Shown: positions 9,789-18,155 of the stretch, piece after piece
Layout of the letters: every line of letters begins with the position of its first letter
Position numbering within the stretch: the stretch's first letter is position 1
Notes under the pieces: generated by a model
The model's input: only the letters and a program-made list of their open reading frames with translations
Told to the model about the DNA's origin: nothing
Databases searched by the model: none
Assembly: GCF_027270315.1 (NCBI RefSeq)
Contig: NZ_CP114413.1
Coordinates: forward strand, 5,456,001 to 5,520,000
DNA from: Streptomyces cinnabarinus
GTDB lineage: Bacteria > Actinomycetota > Actinomycetes > Streptomycetales > Streptomycetaceae
DNA: 64,000 bases
Direction of reading: 5' to 3'
Program-made: the position numbers and the translations under genes

Positions 9789-10643
9789 ATGACCGCCCAG
9801 ATTCTCGATGGCAAGGCCACCGCAGCCGCGATCAAGTCCGACCTGACCGCCCGGGTGGCGGCGCTGAAGGAGAAGGGCGTCACGCCCGGCCTCGGCACGA
9901 TCCTGGTCGGGGACGACCCCGGCAGCCAGAAGTACGTCGCCGGAAAGCACCGCGACTGCGCGGAGGTCGGCATCGCCTCCATCCAGCGCGAGCTGCCCGG
10001 TACCGCGACCCAGGAGGAGATCGAGGCGGTCGTACGGGAGCTGAACGAGGACCCTGCCTGCACCGGCTACATCGTCCAACTGCCGCTGCCCAAGGGCATC
10101 GACGAGAACCGCATCCTCGAACTGATGGACCCGGACAAGGACGCCGACGGTCTGCACCCGATGAACCTCGGCCGGCTCGTCCTCAACGAGCCCGCCCCGC
10201 TGCCCTGCACCCCCAACGGCGTGCTGACCCTGCTGCGCCGCTACGGCGTGGAGATCAAGGGTGCGGAGGTGGTCGTGGTCGGCCGCGGGGTCACGATCGG
10301 CCGCCCCATGCCGCTCCTCCTCACCCGCCGCAGCGAGAACGCCACCGTGACCCAGTGCCACACCGGCACCCGCGATCTGTCCGCGCACCTCAAGCGCGCC
10401 GACATCATCGTCGCAGCCGCCGGTTCGGCCCACCTCGTCCGCCCCGAGGACGTCAAGCCGGGCGCGGCCGTGCTCGACGTCGGTGTCTCGCGCAGCGCCG
10501 AGGGCAAGATCGTGGGCGATGTCCACCCGGACGTCGCCGAGGTGGCCGGCTTCATCTCCCCGAACCCTGGCGGTGTCGGCCCGATGACCCGGGCCCAGCT
10601 GCTGGTCAACGTGGTCGAGGCGGCGGAGCGCAGTGTCGACTGA
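9789..10643 (+). CDS. folD: Methylene-THF dehydrogenase/cyclohydrolase FolD
   Basis: Interconverts 5,10-methylene-THF and 10-formyl-THF (NADP-dependent dehydrogenase plus cyclohydrolase), supplying the formyl donor used by PurN and PurH. 284 residues, the standard length. Active-site Tyr49 and Lys53 lie in YVAGKHRDC. Further family signatures are VQLPLP, PCTPNGV, the Rossmann motif GRGVTIGRPM and the C-terminal PGGVGPMT. Start: ATG 9789 behind GGGAGGATGGG. The last 11 bp overlap the next gene, so the pair is co-transcribed. Confidence 0.98.
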   Translation: MTAQILDGKATAAAIKSDLTARVAALKEKGVTPGLGTILVGDDPGSQKYVAGKHRDCAEVGIASIQRELPGTATQEEIEAVVRELNEDPACTGYIVQLPLPKGIDENRILELMDPDKDADGLHPMNLGRLVLNEPAPLPCTPNGVLTLLRRYGVEIKGAEVVVVGRGVTIGRPMPLLLTRRSENATVTQCHTGTRDLSAHLKRADIIVAAAGSAHLVRPEDVKPGAAVLDVGVSRSAEGKIVGDVHPDVAEVAGFISPNPGGVGPMTRAQLLVNVVEAAERSVD

Positions 10644-11100
10644 GCCGGTGGGGGACGACCACGAGGTGCGGGACGCGGTCAGCGCGCCCGACGCCGAGGG
10701 CCGGCCGCGCCGTACGACCCGCCGCTTCCCGCTGTTCACCCGGGACACCGCGCGCCCCGAGGGCGGCGGCCGGGCGGCACCCGGTGACGCCCCGGCGCCC
10801 GCCCGCCAGTGGCCCATCCTGCTGGTCACCGGGCTGGTCGCCGTCGGCCTGCTGGTGACCGCCCTGGACGCCTTCCGCGCCGGGACCCTGCTGATCGGCG
10901 CCGCCCTGCTCTGCGGCGGCCTGCTGCGCTGGATACTGCCCGGCGTCGGCATGCTCGCGGTCCGCTCCCGCTTCACGGACATCGTCACGTACGGCGTGCT
11001 GGGCACCGCGATCGTCCTGCTCGCCCTGATGGTGCAGCCGAACCCGCTGCTGGAGATCCCGTTCCTGAAGGACACCCTGCACTTCACGGTCAGCAACTAG
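10633..11100 (+). CDS. DUF3017 membrane protein
   Basis: 155 residues: a charged, disordered N-terminal 55 residues followed by three hydrophobic segments (WPILLVTGLVAVGLLVTAL, LLIGAALLCGGLL, VTYGVLGTAIVLLALMV) and a short tail. This matches the DUF3017 family, which is conserved directly after folD in Streptomyces. Function unknown. GTG start at 10633 lies inside the folD 3' end (11-bp overlap, different frame), indicating translational coupling. A strong hairpin follows. Confidence 0.85.
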   Translation: MSTEPVGDDHEVRDAVSAPDAEGRPRRTTRRFPLFTRDTARPEGGGRAAPGDAPAPARQWPILLVTGLVAVGLLVTALDAFRAGTLLIGAALLCGGLLRWILPGVGMLAVRSRFTDIVTYGVLGTAIVLLALMVQPNPLLEIPFLKDTLHFTVSN

Positions 11101-11113
11101 CGCTCGTACGTAC

Positions 11114-11165
11114 GCACAGCGGCGGTCCGTCCTCTCCCCCGAGCAAGGACGGGCCGCCGCCGTGC
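11114..11165 (+). terminator. Terminator of folD-DUF3017
   Basis: A long imperfect hairpin (GCACAGCGGCGG-T-CCGTCCT pairing with AGGACGG-G-CCGCCGCCGTGC, loop of 10-12 nt) begins 13 bp past the DUF3017 stop. Confidence 0.8.
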
Positions 11166-11226
11166 GTTCACCCTCCCGCGCCGGGAAGCCCCGGTTCAAC
11201 GGCCGGCAGGGCGCTGTGGCACAGCG

Positions 11227-11376
11227 GTGACCGTTCCGACACGGTGTGCGGGCCGTGCCACAGGGCGCGGTCCCGCGGAACCGATCACCGTCCGCCGTCG
11301 TCTGCTCAGGGCGGCCGTGGGGCCGGCGGTGGCGCTGGTGCTCGCGGTGGTGATCGGGGCTTTCGTACTGGGCTGA
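11227..11376 (+). CDS. Possible 49-residue single-TM small protein
   Basis: A short frame whose C-terminal half reads as a basic patch (ITVRRRLLRAA) followed by one hydrophobic helix (VALVLAVVIGAFVLG) and a stop. From about 11280 on, its third codon positions are nearly all G or C, as in real genes here. The start is weak: GTG 11227 lacks a good ribosome site, and no ATG is available. It could be a small membrane peptide or chance. Confidence 0.25.
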   Translation: MTVPTRCAGRATGRGPAEPITVRRRLLRAAVGPAVALVLAVVIGAFVLG

Positions 11377-11761
11377 GAAGGCAGCGAGTTGCGTGCTGTC
11401 CGTGACGGGATATGTGCGTTCTGTGTGTCGATGTGTTGACAAGTTTGCGGATTTGGAAGGAAGTCGTTCGACAGTCGGGCTAGCCTGGCCAATCGGGACG
11501 GTCCGGGACGTCCCGAACGGCTGTCAGCGGCGTCACCGGGGGGAGACCGGCCGCAGGGGAACGGGCGGTGGAAGACTGGACCGCGGCCCGGTGGGCGTGC
11601 GACGGTGCATGCCCACAGCCCCCATGCTCCCGTGCGCCCCCACCCCGGGAACTGAGATCCTGACCGGGCGCATCCCTGTGGGTAGCCACATCGGGGACTC
11701 GGCAGAGGGCACGCGCGCGGGGGATAGAGACAGCACGACCGGGGGGAAGAGGGGGGAAGCA
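11377..11761. promoter_or_regulatory. Leader region of the HTH/DUF2690 gene
   Basis: This 385-bp stretch before the regulator gene holds an AT-rich island (11405-11465) with TTGACA at 11436-11441, but no matching -10 at a normal spacing. No structured RNA was recognised. Together with the preceding terminator and doubtful small ORF it fills the gap from 11101. Confidence 0.4.
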
Positions 11762-13012
11762 ATGCCTCGTTGGCGGGACTTGCCGGATGAACTGGATCCG
11801 CAGGTCAGAGAGTTCGCGAGCCAGCTGCGCCGACTGGTGGACCGCAGTGGTCTGAGCGTCGCGGCGGTGGCCGACCGGACGGGTTACAGCAAGACGTCCT
11901 GGGAGCGGTATCTGAACGGGCGGCTGCTGGCGCCGAAGGGTGCCATCGTCGCGCTGGCGGAGGTCACCGGGACCAATCCGGTCCATCTCACGACGATGTG
12001 GGAGCTGGCCGAGCGGGCGTGGAGCCGTTCGGAGATGCGGCACGACATGACCATGGAGGCGATCCGGATCTCCCAGGCGCGGGCCGCGCTCGGGGAGTTC
12101 GGCGCGCCTCCGGCGAACGCCAAGGGCAGCAGGACGGCCCGCCGCGGCGGCAGCGCGACGGCGACGCCGGGCGTGGCGGGACCGGCCGGCGTGGCACCCA
12201 CGGTGCCGCCGCGGTCGACGGCGCCGGCGGCGGGCCGTGACGACCGGGACGCGGGCGCGGTGCGTGACGCGGGTCCGGTGCGGGACGCGGCGGAGGAGGC
12301 GGCGGCCTCGTCGTCCTCGTCCTCGTCGGCGGGGTCCGGCGCCAACTCGTGGGGGCTCCAGGGCTATCGGGGCCCGTCCGCGGTGAGCGGTACGGGCGGC
12401 CCCGGCGGTGGCGGCGGCACCGGCGGTACGGCATCGGCGACGCCCTCCACCCCGTCGTACGCCGAACCCCCGCGGGCGTCACGGCGCGCCGGCCCGCCTC
12501 CGGGCGAGGGCGGGGGCAAGCGCCGGCTGACGATGTTCCTGGCCGGGGTCGTGGGGGTGCTGGTCGTCGTGGCGGCCGTGTTCTTCCTGACCGACCCGGG
12601 CGGCAAGAAGAAGGACGAGGGCGGCGACGCCTCCCCGTCCCCGACGGTCACCAAGGACGTCGACCTGCCGCCGGGCGTCAAGTGCAGCGGAGCCTCCTGC
12701 ACGGGCAAGGACGCCGAGAGCATGGGGTGCAGCGGCGATCTGGTGACGACGGCGCAGACGGCGACGGTCGGCACCACGGTCGTCGAGGTCCGTTACAGCG
12801 AGACCTGTGGCGCGGCCTGGGGCCGCATCACCCAGGGCACCCAGGGCGACAAGGTCAGCGTGAAGGCCGGCAAGTCCGAGCAGACCGGCGCCATCACCCT
12901 CGCCGAGGACACCATCGCCTACACCCCGATGGTCGCGGTGAAGGACGCGGGCGACGCGACGGCCTGCGTGACCCTGGCGGCGGGGCAGGAAGGCTGCACG
13001 CAGGAGCCGTAA
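11762..13012 (+). CDS. Membrane-anchored HTH protein with DUF2690 domain
   Basis: 416 residues. An XRE-like helix-turn-helix lies at about 20-65 (GLSVAAVADRTGYSKTSWERYLNG). A long low-complexity linker follows (A, G, S, P-rich, with a run of seven Ser), then one transmembrane helix (FLAGVVGVLVVVAAVFFL, about residues 260-278). The outer DUF2690-type domain carries cysteine motifs (VKCSGASCTGKDAESMGC, SETCGAAWG, TACVTL). The layout puts DNA binding inside and the sensing domain outside. Start: ATG 11762 behind GAGGGGGGAAGC. The reading frame extends upstream to 11393, but that part looks non-coding. Targets unknown. Confidence 0.8.
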   Translation: MPRWRDLPDELDPQVREFASQLRRLVDRSGLSVAAVADRTGYSKTSWERYLNGRLLAPKGAIVALAEVTGTNPVHLTTMWELAERAWSRSEMRHDMTMEAIRISQARAALGEFGAPPANAKGSRTARRGGSATATPGVAGPAGVAPTVPPRSTAPAAGRDDRDAGAVRDAGPVRDAAEEAAASSSSSSSAGSGANSWGLQGYRGPSAVSGTGGPGGGGGTGGTASATPSTPSYAEPPRASRRAGPPPGEGGGKRRLTMFLAGVVGVLVVVAAVFFLTDPGGKKKDEGGDASPSPTVTKDVDLPPGVKCSGASCTGKDAESMGCSGDLVTTAQTATVGTTVVEVRYSETCGAAWGRITQGTQGDKVSVKAGKSEQTGAITLAEDTIAYTPMVAVKDAGDATACVTLAAGQEGCTQEP

Positions 13013-13098
13013 CAAGTTCCCGGGGCGCGGGAATACTCCGCTCCATCGGGGGCACGCGCCCCGTACCCCCACGGGAGTCCGGCATCCGGTACCCCCAC

Positions 13099-13143
13099 AG
13101 GCGGCCGTCCCAGTCCCACCTCTCCCGGACCGGGCGGCCGCCT
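13099..13143 (+). terminator. Terminator after the HTH/DUF2690 gene
   Basis: An outer 8-bp stem (AGGCGGCC 13099-13106, GGCCGCCT 13136-13143) and an inner GTCC/GGAC stem, followed by a short T-rich run (TCTTTC). Confidence 0.65.
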
Positions 13144-13240
13144 CTTTCATGGGCCGGGGGTTGCCTCTTCGGGGTGCTGTGGGCTGGGCCACACCGACCC
13201 GGACGTCGGGGATCACGCGGGCGCGATAGCCTGACCGCTG

Positions 13241-13262
13241 GATCTCTTGATACCAAGAGATC
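13241..13262. promoter_or_regulatory. Perfect palindrome upstream of mdh, candidate operator
   Basis: GATCTCTTG (13241-13249), ATAC spacer, CAAGAGATC (13254-13262): a perfect 9-bp inverted repeat, AT-rich for this genome, 64 bp before the mdh start. Size and spacing suit a dimeric HTH repressor. No cognate regulator is evident nearby. The flanking 13013-13326 otherwise holds only the terminator and mdh leader. Confidence 0.6.
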
Positions 13263-13326
13263 GATCATCTGTACGTCCGTACCGGGGCAGTGCCGCCCCA
13301 CCGCCAGCTGTCATACGGAGAACGCC

Positions 13327-14316
13327 ATGACCCGCACTCCCGTGAACGTCACCGTCACCGGCGCGGCCGGCCAGATCGGTTACGCCCTGCTCTTCCGCAT
13401 CGCCTCCGGCCAGCTGCTCGGCGCGGACGTGCCGGTCAAGCTGCGCCTGCTGGAGATCACCCCGGCGCTGAAGGCCGCCGAGGGCACGGCCATGGAGCTG
13501 GACGACTGCGCGTTCCCGCTGCTTCAGGGCATCGAGATCAGCGACGACCCGAACGTCGCCTTCGACGGCGCCAACGTCGCGCTGCTCGTCGGCGCCCGCC
13601 CCCGCACCAAGGGCATGGAGCGCGGTGACCTCCTGGAGGCCAACGGCGGCATCTTCAAGCCGCAGGGCAAGGCCATCAACGACCACGCCGCGGACGACAT
13701 CAAGGTCCTCGTCGTGGGCAACCCGGCCAACACCAACGCCCTGATCGCCCAGGCGTCCGCCCCGGACGTACCGGCCGAGCGCTTCACCGCGATGACCCGC
13801 CTGGACCACAACCGCGCGCTGACCCAGCTCGCGAAGAAGACGGGCTCCACGGTCGCCGACATCAAGCGTCTGACGATCTGGGGCAACCACTCCGCCACCC
13901 AGTACCCGGACATCTTCCACGCCACCATCGCCGGCAAGAACGCCGCCGAGGTCGTGAGCGACGAGAAGTGGCTGGCCGACGACTTCATCCCGACCGTCGC
14001 CAAGCGCGGTGCGGCGATCATCGAGGCCCGTGGCGCCTCCTCCGCCGCCTCGGCCGCCAACGCCGCCATCGACCACGTCCACACCTGGGTCAACGGCACC
14101 GCCGACGGCGACTGGGTCTCCATGGGCATCCCGTCGGACGGCTCCTACGGCGTCCCGGAGGGCCTGATCTCCTCCTTCCCCGTCACCACCAAGGACGGCA
14201 AGTACGAGATCGTCCAGGGCCTGGAGATCAACGAGTTCTCCCGCGCCCGGATCGACGCCTCGGTCGCCGAGCTCGCGGAGGAGCGGGACGCGGTCCGCGC
14301 CCTCGGCCTCATCTGA
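13327..14316 (+). CDS. mdh: Malate dehydrogenase
   Basis: NAD-dependent oxidation of malate to oxaloacetate in the TCA cycle. 329 residues, typical of the cytosolic-type bacterial enzyme. The N-terminal Rossmann motif is TGAAGQIGYALL, the substrate-binding arginines lie in RPRTKGMERGD and MTRLDHNR, and the catalytic histidine is His188 in GNHSATQYPD. Start: ATG 13327, closely following a GGAGAACGCC site. Monocistronic: a terminator precedes and another follows. The palindrome at 13241-13262 suggests specific regulation. Confidence 0.97.
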   Translation: MTRTPVNVTVTGAAGQIGYALLFRIASGQLLGADVPVKLRLLEITPALKAAEGTAMELDDCAFPLLQGIEISDDPNVAFDGANVALLVGARPRTKGMERGDLLEANGGIFKPQGKAINDHAADDIKVLVVGNPANTNALIAQASAPDVPAERFTAMTRLDHNRALTQLAKKTGSTVADIKRLTIWGNHSATQYPDIFHATIAGKNAAEVVSDEKWLADDFIPTVAKRGAAIIEARGASSAASAANAAIDHVHTWVNGTADGDWVSMGIPSDGSYGVPEGLISSFPVTTKDGKYEIVQGLEINEFSRARIDASVAELAEERDAVRALGLI

Positions 14317-14341
14317 GCCCCGGCTCCCTCAGCACAGCCCG

Positions 14342-14381
14342 CACAGGCCCCGTACCGGTTTCGGCCGGAACGGGGCCTGTG
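14342..14381 (+). terminator. mdh terminator
   Basis: A perfect 12-bp stem (CACAGGCCCCGT 14342-14353, ACGGGGCCTGTG 14370-14381) beginning 26 bp past the mdh stop. Confidence 0.85.
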
Positions 14382-14442
14382 GCCTGTTCTGCCGCTACCG
14401 TCGGAAAAGCGGTACCGGGTACGGCGATTCGGGGGACTCGCG

Positions 14443-15231
14443 ATGAGCGGCTGGGGACACGAACCGAGCGAGGAACGCGGCCGGGCCCCCTGGTCCGCGC
14501 GCCAGCCGGACGGCACCGTACCGCCGTGGTCCACGGCCGAGACCCAGACGTACGGCGGCCACCGGCCCGCCCCCGCCCCGCCGCGTGCTCCGCGTCCTCG
14601 CCGCCTGGTCCTGGCCCTGCTGGCCGCGGTCGTCCTGGGTGTGGGCGCGGGCGCCGGGGTGTGGGTCCTGATCAGGGAGGACGACAGCGGCGGCGCGGCC
14701 GGGGCCATCGAGGTCACCGCGACGACTTCACCGCCGTCCGGGACGAGCACCTCGCCGTCCGCCGGGATGTCGACAGCCCCGGGATACCGCCGCGCCCAGG
14801 ACCCCGTCGGCTTCACCCTCCTCGTCCCCGAGGAGTGGATCCGCCGTCAGAAGGCGGGCGAGGAGGCCCCGGTGGTCTTCTACGACGCCCCGGACGACGG
14901 CCGTCAGCTCCAGATCTTCAGGGTCGCCGAGCCGACCGTCGAGGAGTCGCTCGCGCAGGCCGAGAACGCCCCCGGCTACGGCTTCGCGAGCCGCCCCGGC
15001 TACCGGGCCCTCGCCCGCGACTCGGGCTCCGGCTTCGAGGAGCTGACCTACCGCTACGACGACGAGGACAAGGGCCCCCGTCTTGTCGTCGACCACCGCT
15101 TCGAGGCCGCCGACGGCACGCCGTACGCGATCCGCGCCAGCGGCCCGGAGGAGCTGGCCCCCGAGCGGATCCGCGCGCCCCTCACCACGGCCCTGACCTC
15201 CTTCTGCCCGGCGGCCGGCGCGTGCGGGTGA
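14443..15231 (+). CDS. Membrane-anchored exported protein of unknown function
   Basis: 262 residues: a proline-rich cytoplasmic head (about 1-52), one TM helix (LVLALLAAVVLGVGAGAGVWVLI), a Ser/Thr-rich linker, then a roughly 140-residue globular domain (from DPVGFTLLVPEEWIRR) that looks like the PsbP/LpqN-like fold common in exported actinobacterial proteins. Two cysteines close to the C-terminus (FCPAAGACG) may pair. Start: ATG 14443 after GGGGGACTCGCG. Function unknown; no operon partner. Confidence 0.7.
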   Translation: MSGWGHEPSEERGRAPWSARQPDGTVPPWSTAETQTYGGHRPAPAPPRAPRPRRLVLALLAAVVLGVGAGAGVWVLIREDDSGGAAGAIEVTATTSPPSGTSTSPSAGMSTAPGYRRAQDPVGFTLLVPEEWIRRQKAGEEAPVVFYDAPDDGRQLQIFRVAEPTVEESLAQAENAPGYGFASRPGYRALARDSGSGFEELTYRYDDEDKGPRLVVDHRFEAADGTPYAIRASGPEELAPERIRAPLTTALTSFCPAAGACG

Positions 15232-15238
15232 CGGGACG

Positions 15239-16129
15239 TCAGGGGCTCGGCAGCCGCTTCTCGAACCAGTGGCTCGCATAGACGCTGTCGTCGTAGCGCG
15301 GGATCTCGGTGTACCCGCAGGCCCGGTACATCGCCTGCGCCTCACCGAGCGCCGCATGCGTGTCCAGCCGTACGACCGGCAACCGCCGGGCGGACGCCTC
15401 GCCTTCGAGCGCGCCGAGCAGCCGCCGGGCGAGTCCCAGGCGGCGGGCGGCGGGGTGCACCCACACATGCCGGATCTCGCCCACTCCGGGCTCCAGCCGC
15501 CGCAGCGCCCCGCAACCCACCGGCGCGCCCTCCTCGTACGCGACGAAGAACGCCCCGGCGTCGCCCGAGACCTCCCCTGGGCGGACGAGGTCGGCGGGGT
15601 CGAAGCCCTCGGGGAAGCGGGCGTCGAGGTCGGCGGCGTAGGCGTCGAGGCACGCGCGGGCGTCCGCGCTCGCCCCGTCGACGAGACAGACGCTGATGGC
15701 GGCCAGGCGCAGCAGGCGGCGGGTGGTGGACATCGCCTCGGCCAGTTCGGCGCGCTGTTCCGCGGTGAGGCCGCCGAGCAGTTCGGCCACCAGGGCGTTG
15801 GCGCGGCGCTGCTGCTCCTTGAGCTCGATGCGGCCGGCCGGGGTCAACTCGACCATCCGCAGCCGGTTGTCGTCCGGGTGCACGCTGACCCGGATCAGGC
15901 CCTGCGCCTCCAGCGCCTTGGCCATCCGGCTCAAGTAGCCCGCGTCCAGGCCGAGTCGGTTCCGCAGCTCGCGCAGGGAGACCGGCTCCGCGATCTCGAA
16001 CAGCAGCCGGGCCTCGCCGAGCGGGCGGTCCTGGCCGAGATAGTGGTCGTCGAGGGCGCCGATCCGGCGCGTGAAATAGCGGTTGAAGCGGCGGAATGCC
16101 GTCACATGTTCCGTCGACACGGGTTCCAT
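15239..16129 (-). CDS. MarR-GNAT fusion regulator/acetyltransferase
   Basis: 296 residues. Residues 1-145 are a MarR-type winged helix (LRELRNRLGLDAGYLSRMAKALEAQGLI, then wing HPDDNRLRMVELT). Residues 150-290 are a GNAT domain with the acetyl-CoA site R-R-L-G-L-A (HPAARRLGLARRLL) and the C-terminal YRACGYTEI strand. Such fusions pair transcription control with acetylation of a small molecule or protein. The start, ATG 16129, lies 6 bp from a perfect palindrome in the short divergent gap to the DinB gene, so the protein probably represses itself and that gene. The stop lies 7 bp from the convergent neighbour's stop. Confidence 0.88.
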   Translation of the reverse strand: MEPVSTEHVTAFRRFNRYFTRRIGALDDHYLGQDRPLGEARLLFEIAEPVSLRELRNRLGLDAGYLSRMAKALEAQGLIRVSVHPDDNRLRMVELTPAGRIELKEQQRRANALVAELLGGLTAEQRAELAEAMSTTRRLLRLAAISVCLVDGASADARACLDAYAADLDARFPEGFDPADLVRPGEVSGDAGAFFVAYEEGAPVGCGALRRLEPGVGEIRHVWVHPAARRLGLARRLLGALEGEASARRLPVVRLDTHAALGEAQAMYRACGYTEIPRYDDSVYASHWFEKRLPSP

Positions 16130-16134
16130 ATTTC

Positions 16135-16150
16135 TTTGACTTTAGTCAAA
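16135..16150. promoter_or_regulatory. MarR-type operator between MarR-GNAT and DinB genes
   Basis: A perfect palindrome, TTTGACT-TT-AGTCAAA, in the 72-bp gap between divergent starts at 16129 (-) and 16202 (+). Length and AT-rich half-sites fit a MarR dimer. Binding by the adjacent regulator would block both promoters. Confidence 0.75.
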
Positions 16151-16201
16151 CGATTCGGAAGAGTCCAGTGGTTGTCAGTACCCGCGCCTAGGCTGCGGCG
16201 C

Positions 16202-16765
16202 ATGAGTGAGAACACCGAGATCTTGCTTGAACCCCCGGTCGCGGGCGACGAGGCCGACACCCTGGTCGGCTCCCTGGAGCGGCAGCGCCGCACCTTCGCC
16301 TGGAAGTGCGAGGGCCTGGACGCGGCGGCCCTGGGCACCCGCCTCGCGCCCTCCGCGCTCACCGTTGGCGGACTGATCAAGCATCTGGCCCTGGTGGAGG
16401 CCGACTACTTCACCCTGCGACTGCTCGGGGAGGACCCGGGACCGCCGTGGAACACGGTGGACTGGGACGCGGAGCCGGACTGGGAGTGGCGTTCGGCCGC
16501 CGGGCACACCCCCGAGGAGCTGTACGCGCTCTGGCTCACCGAGGTCACCCGCTCCCGGGCGAACATACGCAGGGCACTGGCGGACGGCGGCCCCGGCGGG
16601 CTCGTGTCCTACACCACACGGGCCGGTGAGTCGCCCAGCCTGCGCCGTCTGCTGATCGACATGGTCGAGGAGTACGCGCGCCACCTCGGCCAGCTGGACC
16701 TGATCCGTGAGTCGATCGACGGCCGGGTGGGGGAGGACCCGCCGGAGGACTACCGGCCGTTCTAG
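16202..16765 (+). CDS. DinB/DUF664-family protein
   Basis: 187 residues with the four-helix DinB/DUF664 pattern. Candidate metal-binding histidines lie in GLIKHLALVEADY and EEYARHLGQLDLIRE. These spacings are typical of the DinB superfamily, which includes metal-dependent thiol S-transferases (bacillithiol/mycothiol type). Ser/thiol transfer is an inference. A TAGGCT hexamer 7 bp before ATG 16202 suggests a leaderless transcript. The gene shares an operator-bearing promoter gap with the MarR-GNAT gene, so it is the likely effector under that regulator. Confidence 0.8.
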   Translation: MSENTEILLEPPVAGDEADTLVGSLERQRRTFAWKCEGLDAAALGTRLAPSALTVGGLIKHLALVEADYFTLRLLGEDPGPPWNTVDWDAEPDWEWRSAAGHTPEELYALWLTEVTRSRANIRRALADGGPGGLVSYTTRAGESPSLRRLLIDMVEEYARHLGQLDLIRESIDGRVGEDPPEDYRPF

Positions 16766-16826
16766 TCCGGTACCGGCCGTGCCGAGGCCCGCGGGAGCGG
16801 GTGTGACGTGGGTCGCATCGGCGACC

Positions 16827-16853
16827 TGTCACGTCCGCGGGGGGCCGCTTGTC
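16827..16853 (+). promoter_or_regulatory. Candidate ECF41-type promoter
   Basis: TGTCAC (16827-16832), 17 bp, TGTC (16850-16853), 50 bp before the oxidoreductase start. ECF41 sigma factors are known to use TGTCACA-N16/17-CGTC. The -10 here differs by one base. The sigma gene is second in this operon, so the site fits autoregulation. Confidence 0.45.
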
Positions 16854-16902
16854 CCATGGGCGTCACCGGTACGGAAGCCGGTGCCGAACAGGGGAGATCG
16901 AG

Positions 16903-18081
16903 ATGTCGAACGGCCACCACATCGTGGTTCTCGGCGCGGGCTACACCGGAATGTTCGCCGCGGTGCGGCTGGCTCACCGCACCCGTCGGACGGGCGTGCG
17001 GATCACTCTGGTCAACCCGACGGGCCGGTTCGTGGAGCGGCTGCGGATGCACCAGGTCGCCGCCGGACAGACGCTGGCCGAGCACCGGATCCCGAGCATG
17101 CTCGCGGGAACCGGTGTCCGGTTCGTCGAGGGCACCGCCACCGCGATCGACCCCGAGGCGCGGACCGTCACCATCGGCGGGGACATGTCCCTCGGCTACG
17201 ACACCCTCGTCTACGCGCTGGGCAGCTCGACCGACACCGGCAAGGTCCCCGGCGCCGACGCCCACGCGTTCACCCTCAACAGCATCGAGATCGCGGGCCG
17301 GTTCGCCGAGCGGCTGACCGAGGTCGCCGCGGCCGGCGGCACCGTCACCGTCTGCGGCGGCGGTCTGACCGGTGTCGAGGCGGCCACGGAGATCGCGGAG
17401 AGCCACCCGGGACTGCAGGTCACGCTGATCAGCCAGGACGAGCCCGGCGGCATGATGGGGGACAGGGCCCGCGGCTACCTGCACCGTGCGCTGGACCGGC
17501 TCGGCATCAAGGTGGAGAGCGGCGCCCGGGTCGCCAAGGTGCTGCCCGAGGCGGTCGAGCTGGCCGACGGCCGGATCGTCCCCTCCGCCGCCTGTCTGTG
17601 GACCGCCGGGGTCAAGGTGTCGCCGCTGGCCGCCGAGGCCGGGATCGCCACCGACGAGCGGGGCCTGATCGTGGTCGACGGCTCGCTGCGGTCGGTGTCC
17701 CACCCGGAGATCCATGCCATCGGTGACGCCGCCGCCGTCCGGCTGGCCTGGGGGCGGATCCACGGCACCTGCCAGAGCGGGCTGCCCACCGCGCAGTACA
17801 CCGCCGACACCATCGCGCGGCTGGTCAGGGGCAGGACCGTGAAGCCGTTCCGGTTCGGGTACTTCCACCAGCCGGTCAGCCTCGGCCGCCGGGACGCCGT
17901 CATCCAGTTCACCAAGGCCGACGACACCCCCGCCCGCTGGTGGCTCACCGGGCGAAGCGCCGTGATGTACAAGGAGTTCGTCAGCGGCAGCCCGTTGCTG
18001 ACCTACCGGTTCAGCAAGCGCATGAACGTCACCACCGTCGTCTCCAAGGGTGGCCGGGCCACCCGCAGGCCCGCGGTATGA
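16903..18081 (+). CDS. NDH-2-like FAD/NAD(P) oxidoreductase
   Basis: 392 residues. The FAD dinucleotide motif GAGYTG is near the N-terminus, the NAD(P)H motif GGGLTGVE is mid-protein, and the C-terminal FAD motif HAIGDAAAV is present. This is the layout of type-II NADH dehydrogenase/pyridine nucleotide-disulfide reductases without the redox Cys pair. The electron acceptor is unknown. Start: ATG 16903 with AGGGGAGATCGAG before it. The stop overlaps a possible upstream start of the ECF41 sigma gene. ECF41 sigma genes are typically next to an oxidoreductase, carboxymuconolactone decarboxylase or epimerase gene, and this is the oxidoreductase case. Confidence 0.85.
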   Translation: MSNGHHIVVLGAGYTGMFAAVRLAHRTRRTGVRITLVNPTGRFVERLRMHQVAAGQTLAEHRIPSMLAGTGVRFVEGTATAIDPEARTVTIGGDMSLGYDTLVYALGSSTDTGKVPGADAHAFTLNSIEIAGRFAERLTEVAAAGGTVTVCGGGLTGVEAATEIAESHPGLQVTLISQDEPGGMMGDRARGYLHRALDRLGIKVESGARVAKVLPEAVELADGRIVPSAACLWTAGVKVSPLAAEAGIATDERGLIVVDGSLRSVSHPEIHAIGDAAAVRLAWGRIHGTCQSGLPTAQYTADTIARLVRGRTVKPFRFGYFHQPVSLGRRDAVIQFTKADDTPARWWLTGRSAVMYKEFVSGSPLLTYRFSKRMNVTTVVSKGGRATRRPAV

Positions 18082-18155
18082 CAGGCGTGCTGGCTCCCAG
18101 CGCGGTGATAAGGGCCTTGCCGCCCGGTTCACGGCGCTGGGAGCATGACGCGGTG

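Noticed and set aside
11436..11441. TTGACA as a -35 box for the HTH/DUF2690 gene
   Set aside because: No -10-like hexamer at 16-19 bp; left as an unassigned AT-rich leader.
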